From: Pseudanabaena mucicola FACHB-723
GTDB lineage: Bacteria > Cyanobacteriota > Cyanobacteriia > Pseudanabaenales > Pseudanabaenaceae
Length of the DNA: 64,000 nt
Assembly: GCF_014696385.1 (NCBI RefSeq)
Contig: NZ_JACJQB010000006.1
Coordinates: 1 to 64,000, forward strand
Direction: 5' to 3'
Shown: piece by piece, positions 9,008 through 16,975 of the stretch
Layout of the letters: each line of letters starts with the position of its first letter
How positions within the stretch are numbered: position 1 is the stretch's first letter
Made by a program: the position numbers and the translations under genes
Notes under the pieces: model-generated
Told to the model about the DNA's origin: nothing
What the model saw: only the letters and a program-made list of their open reading frames with translations
Databases searched by the model: none

Positions 9008-9062
9008 CTGTGAGGAGGAGGAGAACCGAACTTTTTAAGTAGGGTTCTCCTCCTCCTCACAG
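9008..9062. repeat. Hairpin with 20-bp purine/pyrimidine arms
   Basis: Left arm CTGTGAGGAGGAGGAGAACC and right arm exactly complementary, with a loop of about 15 bases. It lies upstream of hspA, immediately before the palindromic CCCTCACC repeat. Arms are strand-biased (purines left, pyrimidines right). Confidence 0.8.
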
Positions 9063-9065
9063 TAA

Positions 9066-9151
9066 AGCCCTCACCCCTAGCCCCTCTCCCACTGGGAGAG
9101 GGGAACAAGATTAATTTCTTGCTCTCTTTCTCCCATCTAAGGGAAGAGGAA
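9066..9151. repeat. CCCTCACCCC palindromic repeat, degenerate copy
   Basis: Begins GCCCTCACCCCTAGCCCCTC and contains a TCCCACTGGGA centre followed by an AATTTCTTGCTCTC stretch. It matches the copies inside the helicase gene (11528-11614) and mnmE (41708-41800). This copy is intergenic, just beyond the stop of the PmbA-like gene, and its right terminal repeat is decayed. Confidence 0.75.
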
Positions 9152-9152
9152 C

Positions 9153-10511
9153 CTAGGCTTCACCAGTAATAGATAGACCTTCTACCCATACCTGCGGACA
9201 AACACCTGAAGGCGTGATTTTGGCATCAGGTTCTACATAGACAATTGCTTTTAGTAACGCCAAAATGTCGCCAGCCACAGTCGCCGACTCGATGCTAGTG
9301 CGATCGCCTTTATTAATTAGCCAACCATCAAAAGGCAAAGAGAAAGAACCCTGAGATGCTTGGACACCCGCATGGAGAGCTTGCAAGTCATCAATCAAAA
9401 TCACGTTTTCTGCCGTTGCCAGATTGTGAACTTGCTCATCGGCATAGGTGTCACTACGCTCAATGTGGAAGAAGTTAGGACTAACGGATACTTTGGAGCC
9501 AATGCTAGCATTGCCTGTGGGCTTAGCATTGAGTCGCTTTGCCGTGACCGAGCTATGCAAAAAGTTGGTTAAGATTCCATTCGCAATTAAGGGAGTGCGC
9601 TGAGTCGGTGTACCTTCGCCATCAAAGGTGGACGAACCAATATTGGCGGCATGTAGCTCATCATCACTGACATTAAGTAATGGCGATGCAATTTGTGTGC
9701 CGATAGATTCGGGTGTGGAGAGGCTGTTTTTATCCAGAATGCTTTGGGCATTGAAAAGACTAGAGAAAGCGCTAATCAAGCTTAAAAAGGCTTCGGGGGA
9801 AAACACAACTAAGTATTTGCCCGATTTGATTTTTTCGTAATTGAGATGACTGATCGTTTTCTCGGCAGTTTCATCGACACAGCCCTTTACATCTAAATTT
9901 GCAAAGTCACGACTAACCCGATATGCACCACCACTGCGAGGCTTGCGACCGTCTTCTTCGGTTTTGGTATATAGATAAATGGAGCTATAGGAATTGCTTT
10001 CATTTCGCATTGCGCCATCGCTATTCAGATAGAATCGGCTCATATCCCGTTGCGATAGACCGTTGTAAGGAACACCTGCGATCGCAGTATGTTTGGCTAA
10101 GAGATCTTTTTCTGCACCTAAAAGAGTTTCAACCAGTTGCTCGATCGCAGTTTGGGGCGCAGTTTGCGATTCTCGCTCAGGGATATGGGCAATCGCCTCA
10201 GGACTAAAATCAGGAATATTTTCCTTAGCCCCGAAAAAGCTGGCTTCATAGGCACTTTGCAGGGCTAGCTCTAGACCAATGCGATCGATATTGGTGGTGG
10301 ATGTTACGCCGACAGTGCCTTCATCATTCCAGACGCGCACGGTGATGCTGGCACGATTGGAGGCGGAGACTTGTTTGGGTGCGCCGCTATCGACTTCGGC
10401 ACTGGTTTCATCGACAATTGCGCCATAAATATCAAATTTTTTGATATTTAGCTTACTAGCCGTTTCTTTGGCATCGGCAACCAACTTTTCTACACTGAGC
10501 GCTGATGACAT
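9153..10511 (-). CDS. TldD/PmbA family protein (PmbA/TldE-like)
   Basis: A 452-residue member of the TldD/TldE family. In E. coli TldD and TldE form a heterodimeric metalloprotease that matures microcin peptides and degrades unfolded peptides; TldE lacks the zinc motif. This sequence shows no HExxxH, so it corresponds to the PmbA/TldE half. Family stretches visible include GVTSTTNIDRIGLELALQSA near residue 85, SNSYSSIYLYTK, SSTFDGEGTPTQRTPLI and GNASIGSKVSVSPNF. It begins with a clean ATG. A TldD partner is not in the window. It is divergent from the helicase gene across a repeat-bearing spacer. Confidence 0.88.
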   Translation of the reverse strand: MSSALSVEKLVADAKETASKLNIKKFDIYGAIVDETSAEVDSGAPKQVSASNRASITVRVWNDEGTVGVTSTTNIDRIGLELALQSAYEASFFGAKENIPDFSPEAIAHIPERESQTAPQTAIEQLVETLLGAEKDLLAKHTAIAGVPYNGLSQRDMSRFYLNSDGAMRNESNSYSSIYLYTKTEEDGRKPRSGGAYRVSRDFANLDVKGCVDETAEKTISHLNYEKIKSGKYLVVFSPEAFLSLISAFSSLFNAQSILDKNSLSTPESIGTQIASPLLNVSDDELHAANIGSSTFDGEGTPTQRTPLIANGILTNFLHSSVTAKRLNAKPTGNASIGSKVSVSPNFFHIERSDTYADEQVHNLATAENVILIDDLQALHAGVQASQGSFSLPFDGWLINKGDRTSIESATVAGDILALLKAIVYVEPDAKITPSGVCPQVWVEGLSITGEA

Positions 10512-10560
10512 AAACCCTTTAATTTTCCTTAGTTTCGTCTTAAATCATTAACTATCATAT

Positions 10561-10654
10561 AGCTGTCGCTAGTCTTGTTAGGACATAAAACCTAAAAAGC
10601 GAGTGGCGGTGCTTGTGCTACCTGCCACACGGTCAGTACAAGCCTCTGGGTTTA
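10561..10654. repeat. Repeat element with shared left module and imperfect hairpin
   Basis: Starts AGCTGTCGCTAGTCTTGTTA, nearly the same as 5967 onward, then AAAACC, an imperfect hairpin based on GTGGC/GCCAC, and CTGGGTTT. It lies between divergent genes, so it may sit within a promoter region. Confidence 0.55.
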
Positions 10655-10690
10655 CGATAGAATGGCTGACAAATTTCTCTAAATTTCTCC

Positions 10691-13009
10691 ATGGTATCTA
10701 CCGAAGCCCTCGATCAACTCCGCGCCACGCTCCGTAAAGGGCAACAAGCTATGGTGGATTGGCAAGGAGGAGAATTAGCAGTGTCGGCAGTGCCGGGGGC
10801 AGGCAAATCAACGGGGATGGCAGTTGCGGCAGCAGTTGCGATCGCAAAGTTTCAACTGCATCGCCAAAAGCAATTAGTCATCGTCACGTTCACACGCTCG
10901 GCAGTAAGCAACATTCGTAAAAAAGTATCGGAACATCTCAAAAATCTGCGCTTACCCCAAAGTGCTTTTACGGTCAGCACCCTGCATAGCTTGGCTTATA
11001 ACATTGCCAGTACCCATCGCGAACTGTCGGGATTTGGTGCTGGTGAAACCAAAATCATCTCGGAATCCTTGAGACAGAAGTTAATTCGCAATGCCACCAA
11101 TCTTTGGGTAAAGGAAAATCCCAAATTGTATGCACTTTTGCTAGAGGGCAAAAGTTTTGATGGGGAAGATACGGAACGGTTGCGGCGGCAAACGGTATTG
11201 CGAACCGAGGTCTTGCCTAGCCTAGCCAAGGAGGCGATCGCCACTGCCAAAAGCTCTGGACTCAGTGCGACAGACATCAGGGAAGTCTCAGCTCCTGACG
11301 GTGGTGACATTTTGGCGATCGCGGCGGGAGTCTATGAAACCTATGAGCGTTTATTGCGACAAGAGGGTGCGATCGACTATGACGATATGATTTTGGGTGC
11401 TTTGCGAGTCTTAAAAAATGAAGGAGTGCGTAAATATTGGCAAGAGCGAGTTTTTGCGGTGTTTGAAGATGAAGCGCAGGATTCTTCGCCATTACAGACT
11501 AAGTTGCTGGAGATTTTGGCACAGAATGCCCTCACCCCCCAGCCCCCTCTCCCTAAGGGAGAGGGGGAGACGGATTTCTTGCTCTCTTCTCCTACGGGGA
11601 GAGGCTATGGGGGCAAAAACTTAATGCGAGTTGGAGACCCCAATCAAGCCATTAATTCCACTTTTACGACTGCCGATCCGCGCTTTTTTAATGAATTTTG
11701 CGATCGCTGTTTGCTCAATTCACAACTTTCCACCCTCGATCAAGCAGGGCGTAGCACCAGAAATGTCATGCGTGCTGCTAATTATGTATTGCATTGGGTC
11801 AATCATTCTCATGAATATGCCAAGTTTGAGCAGCCTTTTCGAGAGCAGAGAATCCGTCCTGTCGATGCTGATGATCCGCAACCTAATGCCAATCCTGAAC
11901 CGATCGGCAAAGGTGTCGAAATTTATTTGGGAAATGTGGTCGATGACATTGACCATGAAATGACGATGATCGGCGATCGCATTAAGCAACTGCATAGCCA
12001 AGATCCGCATCTGAGTATGGCAATTTTGGTACGTCAACATAATCAGGGTCGCTTTGTTGCTGAGTCTTTGGCATGGCTCACCAAAGAACATGACATCAAA
12101 ATCTATGATGTCGAGCAAAGCGATCGCCGCTCACGAGTGCCGATAGATATGTTGGCAATTTTGCAATTTATGGAACGACCCCACTCGCCCGACAACCTCA
12201 AAGCAGCACTCGAAGTTCTCAAGGATCGTCTCAAAATATCATCGCAGCAAGATCTCAATGCCCTTGCCAGTAATCCCGAAAAGTTTCTCTATCCCACCCT
12301 TCTCGATCCTGCATTGCCAACCCTTGCTAAAGAAGCTCAAGCTAGATGTATTGGACTATTACGCGCCAAAATCGAACTGCCGCTCTATAACTTGATTCCC
12401 TTTGTTGCCTTTACTCTCTATGACGATGAAGCAGGGCTATTGGCAACAGCCGATAAATTAGGCGATCGCTTAAATCTGCAACTGGCGGGCAACTATTCCA
12501 TGCAAACCATCATTGAGTCATTGCGCGAGATTGTCGAGTCAGAAAATTTTGAAGCTGTCGAAGATGAAAATCTCGAAGGACGCTATATGACTGCGGGGCA
12601 GGTGACGCTGATCAGCCTCCACAAAGCCAAGGGACTCGATTGGGATGTGGTGTTCATGCCCTTTCTGCACAAACGCATTTGTCCAGGAGAAGCCTATCTG
12701 CCTGAGTCGGTGAAATTCTTAGGAGATTTTGGGCTGCCAGAGGTAACGCGATCGCAAATTCGGGCAATTGTCCATGGTGAAAAAATTCCCAATGCTGAGG
12801 ATTCATGGCAACAATCAAGCTATCTCAAACAGGCAGAAGAGTTTCGCCTGCTCTATGTCGGCATGACTCGCGCCAAAAAATTACTATGGCTATCGGCAGC
12901 AAACTCTGCTCCCTTTAGCTGGAATACCATTGCCAGCCGTAATGACAATATGGCGGTTTGCCCTGCGATCGCAGGGCTAGTCAAGAAGTTTCCTGAATTT
13001 CTCGCCTAA
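10691..13009 (+). CDS. UvrD/Rep-type superfamily 1 DNA helicase with a repeat-encoded insertion
   Basis: A 772-residue ATP-dependent helicase, likely acting in DNA repair. Motifs in order: Q-like N-terminus, Walker A in AVPGAGKST (about 36-44), motif Ia VTFTRSA, Walker B/II EDEAQDSSPLQ (about 256), motif III VGDPNQAINSTF (about 318), motif V LHKAKGLDWDVVF (about 640) and motif VI YVGMTRAKKLLWL (about 722). Residues 280-308 ([14 protein letters not shown] onward) are translated from an 87-bp copy of a genomic palindromic repeat; its length is a multiple of three and it falls between motifs II and III, a surface loop, so the protein is probably still active. The exact subfamily (UvrD, PcrA or another) is open. 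Confidence 0.9.
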   Translation: MVSTEALDQLRATLRKGQQAMVDWQGGELAVSAVPGAGKSTGMAVAAAVAIAKFQLHRQKQLVIVTFTRSAVSNIRKKVSEHLKNLRLPQSAFTVSTLHSLAYNIASTHRELSGFGAGETKIISESLRQKLIRNATNLWVKENPKLYALLLEGKSFDGEDTERLRRQTVLRTEVLPSLAKEAIATAKSSGLSATDIREVSAPDGGDILAIAAGVYETYERLLRQEGAIDYDDMILGALRVLKNEGVRKYWQERVFAVFEDEAQDSSPLQTKLLEILAQNALTPQPPLPKGEGETDFLLSSPTGRGYGGKNLMRVGDPNQAINSTFTTADPRFFNEFCDRCLLNSQLSTLDQAGRSTRNVMRAANYVLHWVNHSHEYAKFEQPFREQRIRPVDADDPQPNANPEPIGKGVEIYLGNVVDDIDHEMTMIGDRIKQLHSQDPHLSMAILVRQHNQGRFVAESLAWLTKEHDIKIYDVEQSDRRSRVPIDMLAILQFMERPHSPDNLKAALEVLKDRLKISSQQDLNALASNPEKFLYPTLLDPALPTLAKEAQARCIGLLRAKIELPLYNLIPFVAFTLYDDEAGLLATADKLGDRLNLQLAGNYSMQTIIESLREIVESENFEAVEDENLEGRYMTAGQVTLISLHKAKGLDWDVVFMPFLHKRICPGEAYLPESVKFLGDFGLPEVTRSQIRAIVHGEKIPNAEDSWQQSSYLKQAEEFRLLYVGMTRAKKLLWLSAANSAPFSWNTIASRNDNMAVCPAIAGLVKKFPEFLA
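11528..11614. repeat. CCCTCACCCC palindromic repeat inside the helicase gene
   Basis: 87 bp starting GCCCTCACCCCCCAGCCCCC, with the centre CTCCCTAAGGGAG and then CTTGCTCTCTTCTCC, ending CTATGGGGGC. Same family as 9066-9151 and 41708-41800. The insertion keeps the reading frame and contributes 29 residues. Confidence 0.9.
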
Positions 13010-13011
13010 AC

Positions 13012-13042
13012 CAAAAGTGCCACGCATAGCGTGGCACTTTTG
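13012..13042. terminator. Hairpin between convergent genes
   Basis: Perfect inverted repeat CAAAAGTGCCACGC/complement around a TA-containing core, between the helicase stop and the ExbB-like gene. Ends in CTTTTG on the rightward strand. Probably terminates both genes. Confidence 0.65.
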
Positions 13043-13056
13043 GGATTATTTGGGAT

Positions 13057-13686
13057 TTATTGTGCTTTGCGTTGCCAATGCTGGCGGTAAATTAGCTCCA
13101 ATTGATTGCCAAACTTAGAGAATAGCCTCGCCTGTTGGTCTTGCAGTGCCAAAAATAAGCGATGGAATGCCGATGTGAAAATGGCAATTACCAAACCTGT
13201 CGCCGTGGTAATTAATGCTTCGGCAATCCCTTCCGTGATTGATCCCGATTTGGCATTGGCAGCCACATCCCCAATTTTGAGAGAACCAAAGGAAACCATC
13301 AGCCCTGTGACCGTGCCGAGCAACCCTAACAAGGGTGCAAGCGTAATCACCGCCTCTAATAACTTTTCTCCCTTGAGCATCCCCACTAACTCCTCATCGG
13401 CGGTACTTTCGAGTGCTAATCGAAATAGTTCAGGATCGGGATCTTCTAAGGCTAGGGGCGCATAGAGAAAGCGACCAACGGGAACCGTGAGTGACTGTTG
13501 GGCGGCTTCAGTGGCAAGTTTAAGATCTTGACGAGCGATCGTTAAAATGTTCTCTGCGGTTTTTTGTTCTAGCCTAAGCAGACTAAACCAAAAAACAAGT
13601 CGTTCCATGATCCCTGCGAGAGAAAATACTGACAGCGCAAAGAGTGGGTACATAATCACGCCACCCGCCCTAATCAACTCAATCAC
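13057..13686 (-). CDS. MotA/TolQ/ExbB proton-channel family protein
   Basis: A 209-residue inner-membrane protein with three membrane segments (about residues 10-32, 110-135, 150-175) and the family pattern [13 protein letters not shown]...[18 protein letters not shown] in the second and third segments. ExbB/TolQ proteins use the proton gradient to energise outer-membrane transport through TonB or TolA. No ExbD/TolR gene is adjacent; instead the gene overlaps rbfA by 8 bp and follows it on the same strand, suggesting translational coupling. Specific role (iron uptake or envelope maintenance) is not readable. Confidence 0.88.
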   Translation of the reverse strand: MIELIRAGGVIMYPLFALSVFSLAGIMERLVFWFSLLRLEQKTAENILTIARQDLKLATEAAQQSLTVPVGRFLYAPLALEDPDPELFRLALESTADEELVGMLKGEKLLEAVITLAPLLGLLGTVTGLMVSFGSLKIGDVAANAKSGSITEGIAEALITTATGLVIAIFTSAFHRLFLALQDQQARLFSKFGNQLELIYRQHWQRKAQ

Positions 13687-14062
13687 TAGCTTGTGACTCC
13701 TTTTCTTGGCGTTCGCGGCTGAGTTGGTTAATCAATGACAGGACTTTGACACCGCGCTCAAAGGAATTATCTTCATGGAACACAATTTCAGGAACACGGC
13801 GCAAGGCTAGTCTCTGACCAACTTCACGCTTGATAAAGCCAGTTGCTGAGGCTAGCGCCTCCATGGTTTGTTGTTTCGCTTCTTCAGTGCCGTAAATGCT
13901 GACAAAAATTTTCACATGTTGCAGATCACCTGACAGCTCGGCATCGGTGACACTGACCATGCCCATGCCGACGCGATCATCCTTAATGTCTTTTAGCAAC
14001 ATATTGCTAACTTCGCGCTTGATTAATTCGGCAACACGAGCAACTCGTCTTGTAGTGGCCAT
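13679..14062 (-). CDS. rbfA: Ribosome-binding factor A
   Basis: A 127-residue KH-fold protein that binds the 30S subunit and helps mature the 5' end of 16S rRNA. The start [19 protein letters not shown], the [20 protein letters not shown] strand and [16 protein letters not shown] are characteristic of RbfA. A much longer open frame extends upstream, but the ATG at 14062 gives the normal family N-terminus and the upstream part overlaps the ycf33 gene. Its 3' end overlaps the ExbB-like gene by 8 bp. Confidence 0.95.
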   Translation of the reverse strand: MATTRRVARVAELIKREVSNMLLKDIKDDRVGMGMVSVTDAELSGDLQHVKIFVSIYGTEEAKQQTMEALASATGFIKREVGQRLALRRVPEIVFHEDNSFERGVKVLSLINQLSRERQEKESQASD

Positions 14063-14106
14063 ATATTTATACTTCTGGATATTTGTACAGTGAATTCTGT
14101 ACTGTG

Positions 14107-14310
14107 TTAAGCAACATCTAAACCTAGCATAGCTCTTAATACTAAGGATACGCCGATAAACCCACTCACCATGGCAGTAATCATGGCAATCGCGGTAACG
14201 GGTTTTTTGAGGAGGGGAATGATCGGCGCAATTACGACCGATAACACTCCGCCCGTAATCAATGCCAAAAATTTGGGATAACGCAGTAAGTTTTGGATGA
14301 AGTTTTTCAT
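14107..14310 (-). CDS. Ycf33/DUF751 family small membrane protein
   Basis: A 67-residue protein with two hydrophobic segments (about residues 12-33 and 39-60) and the conserved [13 protein letters not shown] start and [11 protein letters not shown] centre of the Ycf33 family, found in cyanobacteria and some plastid genomes. Function is unknown. It lies 44 bp upstream of rbfA on the same strand and is likely cotranscribed. It overlaps the spurious long extension of rbfA in another frame. Confidence 0.85.
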   Translation of the reverse strand: MKNFIQNLLRYPKFLALITGGVLSVVIAPIIPLLKKPVTAIAMITAMVSGFIGVSLVLRAMLGLDVA

Positions 14311-14420
14311 GATTTAAACAATTAAGTAGACAGCAATGAGGGTTTAATGGCTTTGCTAATATTTTCTTACACAACTTTAGCATTGTGAGATTAGCCTAGA
14401 CACCTTCACAATATGAATAT

Positions 14421-14460
14421 GAGCATTGCCGCAACTATCCCCCATTAGTTGACCAATGCC
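14421..14460. repeat. Partial MITE: right half with end repeat
   Basis: The end CTATCCCCCATTAGTTGACC plus AATGCC matches the right end of the 97-bp element at 50117-50213 in 22 of 25 bases, and the similarity extends weakly to the left. The left half is not recognisable. It lies just upstream of the M28 peptidase gene. Confidence 0.5.
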
Positions 14461-14502
14461 AGCGATCGCAAATGTTTGGCGCAAAGTGCCAAGGTAAAAA
14501 AC

Positions 14503-15360
14503 ATGCAAGCCCTACAAGCAAGACTCCTGCAATACCTTGAGAAAATAGTGATCGAGCGCAATCCCTACTATGCATCGGCAGGACATCTATTTGCGCGTGA
14601 GTATATCCGATCGCATTTTGCGAAATTGGGTGAAGTGAGTGTCCATGAATTTGAGGTAAACGGCAATATTCATCAGAACTTGATTTTAAATATTCCTGCT
14701 AATTCCAGTTACAAGCAGTCACCCCTGATTATTGGCGCACATTATGACACCGTTGCGGGTTGTGTGGGTGCAGATGACAATGGCTCAGGTGTGGCGGTTC
14801 TTTTAGAATTTGCGACGTATTTCGCCGCTAATCCCATTAAATATCCCCTGCAATTAATTGCCTTTGACATGGAGGAATATGGTCTATCTGGAAGTGCTGC
14901 CTATGCCCATAAACTCAAACAGGAGAGGCAAAAATTAAGACTCATGATTTCTTTGGAAATGTTGGGATATTGCGATCGCAATCCTAATTCGCAGCAATAC
15001 CCCAAAGGTTTCGGATTAGAGCGACTCTATCCGAATACAGGCGATTTTATTGGCTTAATTGGTAGCGTTGCCACAATTCCTGACTTAATTCATTTTCAGC
15101 GTCATCTCAAGCCAAATTTGCCCTGTGAATGGCTTCCCGCAGGTTGGCGCGGTCTCGCGATTCCTGACACCCGCCGCAGTGATCATGCTCCTTTTTGGGA
15201 TGAGGGTTACAAAGCGCTCATGGTGACAGATACTGCGAATATGCGGAATCCTCACTATCATAAAAGTAGTGATCGTTTAGAAACACTAGACTTAGATTTC
15301 CTCACTAATGTTTGCCAAGGCTTAATTACGGGGATTAACAACTTAAAGGGCAAGACCTAA
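14503..15360 (+). CDS. M28 family zinc peptidase
   Basis: A 285-residue aminopeptidase-like protein using two zinc ions. The metal-binding pattern is intact: GAHYDTV (His and Asp), DDNGSGVAVLLE (bridging Asp), DMEEYGLSGS (catalytic Glu and metal Glu), the SDHAPFWDEGY aspartate-histidine region and HYHKSSDRLETLD near the end. No signal peptide is evident, so it may be cytoplasmic. The ATG at 14503 has AAGG 8 bases upstream; a TTG at 14449 in the same frame lies in the repeat remnant and is unlikely. Only 4 bp separate it from the acetyltransferase gene. Substrate unknown. Confidence 0.85.
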   Translation: MQALQARLLQYLEKIVIERNPYYASAGHLFAREYIRSHFAKLGEVSVHEFEVNGNIHQNLILNIPANSSYKQSPLIIGAHYDTVAGCVGADDNGSGVAVLLEFATYFAANPIKYPLQLIAFDMEEYGLSGSAAYAHKLKQERQKLRLMISLEMLGYCDRNPNSQQYPKGFGLERLYPNTGDFIGLIGSVATIPDLIHFQRHLKPNLPCEWLPAGWRGLAIPDTRRSDHAPFWDEGYKALMVTDTANMRNPHYHKSSDRLETLDLDFLTNVCQGLITGINNLKGKT

Positions 15361-15364
15361 CCTA

Positions 15365-15820
15365 ATGACGAATCCAGAGATTAACTTCCGTTTAGCACAA
15401 TTTATTGACATCGACCCATTAATGGAACTTGTACAGGAGTTCTATCAATTTGAGAAAATCAAACTAGATGACAATGTAATTAAAGCTTTTACTGCCCTAC
15501 TTAGTGATGAACAGTTGGGACTAATTTGGCTAATTTGCGATCGCAATCGGCCGATTGGCTATGTGGCACTTACATTCTTTTTTAGCATGGAATATCACGG
15601 GCGTTGTGGACTAGTTGATGAGCTATACATCAGATCAGACTATCGCGGACAAGGCATCGGCAAACAGGTATTTATCTTGATTGAGGAATATTTACGAAGC
15701 CAAAATATGCGATCGCTATCTCTCGTTGTCGATCACTGGAATAGTCCTGCTGAAGCTCTTTATACCAAACTAGGTTTTCGGCGTGAACCACGCCATTTGA
15801 TGGTCAAGCATCTTGCGTAG
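15365..15820 (+). CDS. GNAT family N-acetyltransferase
   Basis: A 151-residue acetyl-CoA-dependent transferase. The fold is visible through the acetyl-CoA-binding motif A LYIRSDYRGQGIGKQVF (about residues 87-103) and the later ALYTKLGFRREPR strand-helix. The acceptor (small amine or protein) is not readable. It follows the M28 peptidase by 4 bp and is probably in the same transcript. Confidence 0.88.
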   Translation: MTNPEINFRLAQFIDIDPLMELVQEFYQFEKIKLDDNVIKAFTALLSDEQLGLIWLICDRNRPIGYVALTFFFSMEYHGRCGLVDELYIRSDYRGQGIGKQVFILIEEYLRSQNMRSLSLVVDHWNSPAEALYTKLGFRREPRHLMVKHLA

Positions 15821-15926
15821 CAAAGCGCCGCACCTCGCTGTTTGTTCAAATTGGATTTTGGGTAATCGCGCTCGATAAGTTACTATTTGGTTGTGAAATA
15901 GCTGTGAAATATCAGAGAGTTAGAAT

Positions 15927-16955
15927 ATGCAGTTAAAAAGTGTTGTCCAACCTTTTGGCGAAGTCAATGTTTATCCCCAAAATAATGGTGATATTGATGT
16001 CGTTGCAACTATTCTGATCGTTCCAGCCCTTGAGGGAGCTAGAGTTGGGCTAGCCCTAGACAGCTCGGCATCAATGAAAAAAATGTACGGCATCAGTGGC
16101 GTAGTCAGCAGTTTTTTTGCCAATGCGGCAGTCACCCACAACGTCGTGGAGCCGATCACGCGAGTTATGGTCAAATATCTCGCTAATTTTGCCGTAACTG
16201 GCAAGGTCGATCTGATTAACTGGGCTTGCGGCGCAGCAGGAACTTTAATTGAAGATTTGGGTAGCTTTAGTGGCGAAGAAATTGATCAACTTGCGGTTAA
16301 AGGCCCAAATCTACCTTGGGGAACAGGCACAAAATTACTGCCCACTGTGCAGTATTTCGTTGACAAATATCAAGACTCCCCTGCGATCGGGGTGAAGCAT
16401 CCTGCGGCAATCTGCCTCATTATTACCGATGGCACGATTGATGATCTTGAAGATGTGAAGGAATATTGTTTTCAATATGCCCTAGAGATTGCCGATCGCA
16501 CAAAACCATTTATTAAATTTGTCTTGCTCGGGGTTGGCAAAGAGATTGCCGAACGGCAACTAGAAGAACTCGACAACCTATTTGAGAATAGCTTCATTAA
16601 GGATGCAGAAGGTCGTGATATTGACCTATGGGATTATCAAGTTGCTGACGAGATTCAGACCCTAGAGCAAATTTTCAAAGAATTTGTCTCGATGGAAACC
16701 ATCGTCACTAACTACGGTCGGATTCTCAACCAAGAGGAAGTAGTTTGCGAAGAATATAACTTTGGTGTGCCTGCTTTGATGCGATTTAAATTACCTGCGG
16801 GTTCAACCTCATTCACCCTAGAGTTTTCGGGCGGCAACATCACCCAAGACATTACCGAAGCTTTGCCTAAGCCATCCGATCAACCTTTGCTAGTGGACTT
16901 AGAAACGCCACAATCAAAATCTGAGCCATGGACAGATGTTGTAGACTTCGTGTAA
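15927..16955 (+). CDS. VWA-domain protein, first of a tandem pair
   Basis: A 342-residue soluble protein with a von Willebrand factor A domain. The metal site (MIDAS) is intact: LDSSAS (DxSxS), the GTGTKLLPT threonine and ITDGTIDDLEDV aspartate. The N-terminus carries FGEVNVYP, a motif repeated in the next gene as FGEVNVWR. VWA domains of this type mediate metal-dependent protein-protein contacts, often with AAA ATPases or chaperones; no such partner adjoins. The C-terminal third is beta-rich. Spaced 20 bp from its paralogue downstream, so probably cotranscribed. Physiological role unknown. Confidence 0.8.
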   Translation: MQLKSVVQPFGEVNVYPQNNGDIDVVATILIVPALEGARVGLALDSSASMKKMYGISGVVSSFFANAAVTHNVVEPITRVMVKYLANFAVTGKVDLINWACGAAGTLIEDLGSFSGEEIDQLAVKGPNLPWGTGTKLLPTVQYFVDKYQDSPAIGVKHPAAICLIITDGTIDDLEDVKEYCFQYALEIADRTKPFIKFVLLGVGKEIAERQLEELDNLFENSFIKDAEGRDIDLWDYQVADEIQTLEQIFKEFVSMETIVTNYGRILNQEEVVCEEYNFGVPALMRFKLPAGSTSFTLEFSGGNITQDITEALPKPSDQPLLVDLETPQSKSEPWTDVVDFV

Positions 16956-16975
16956 TTACCGCCCAATAGAATGTC

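Noticed and set aside
14063-14383. Long N-terminal extension of rbfA
   Set aside because: Overlaps the ycf33 gene in another frame; the family start lies at 14062.
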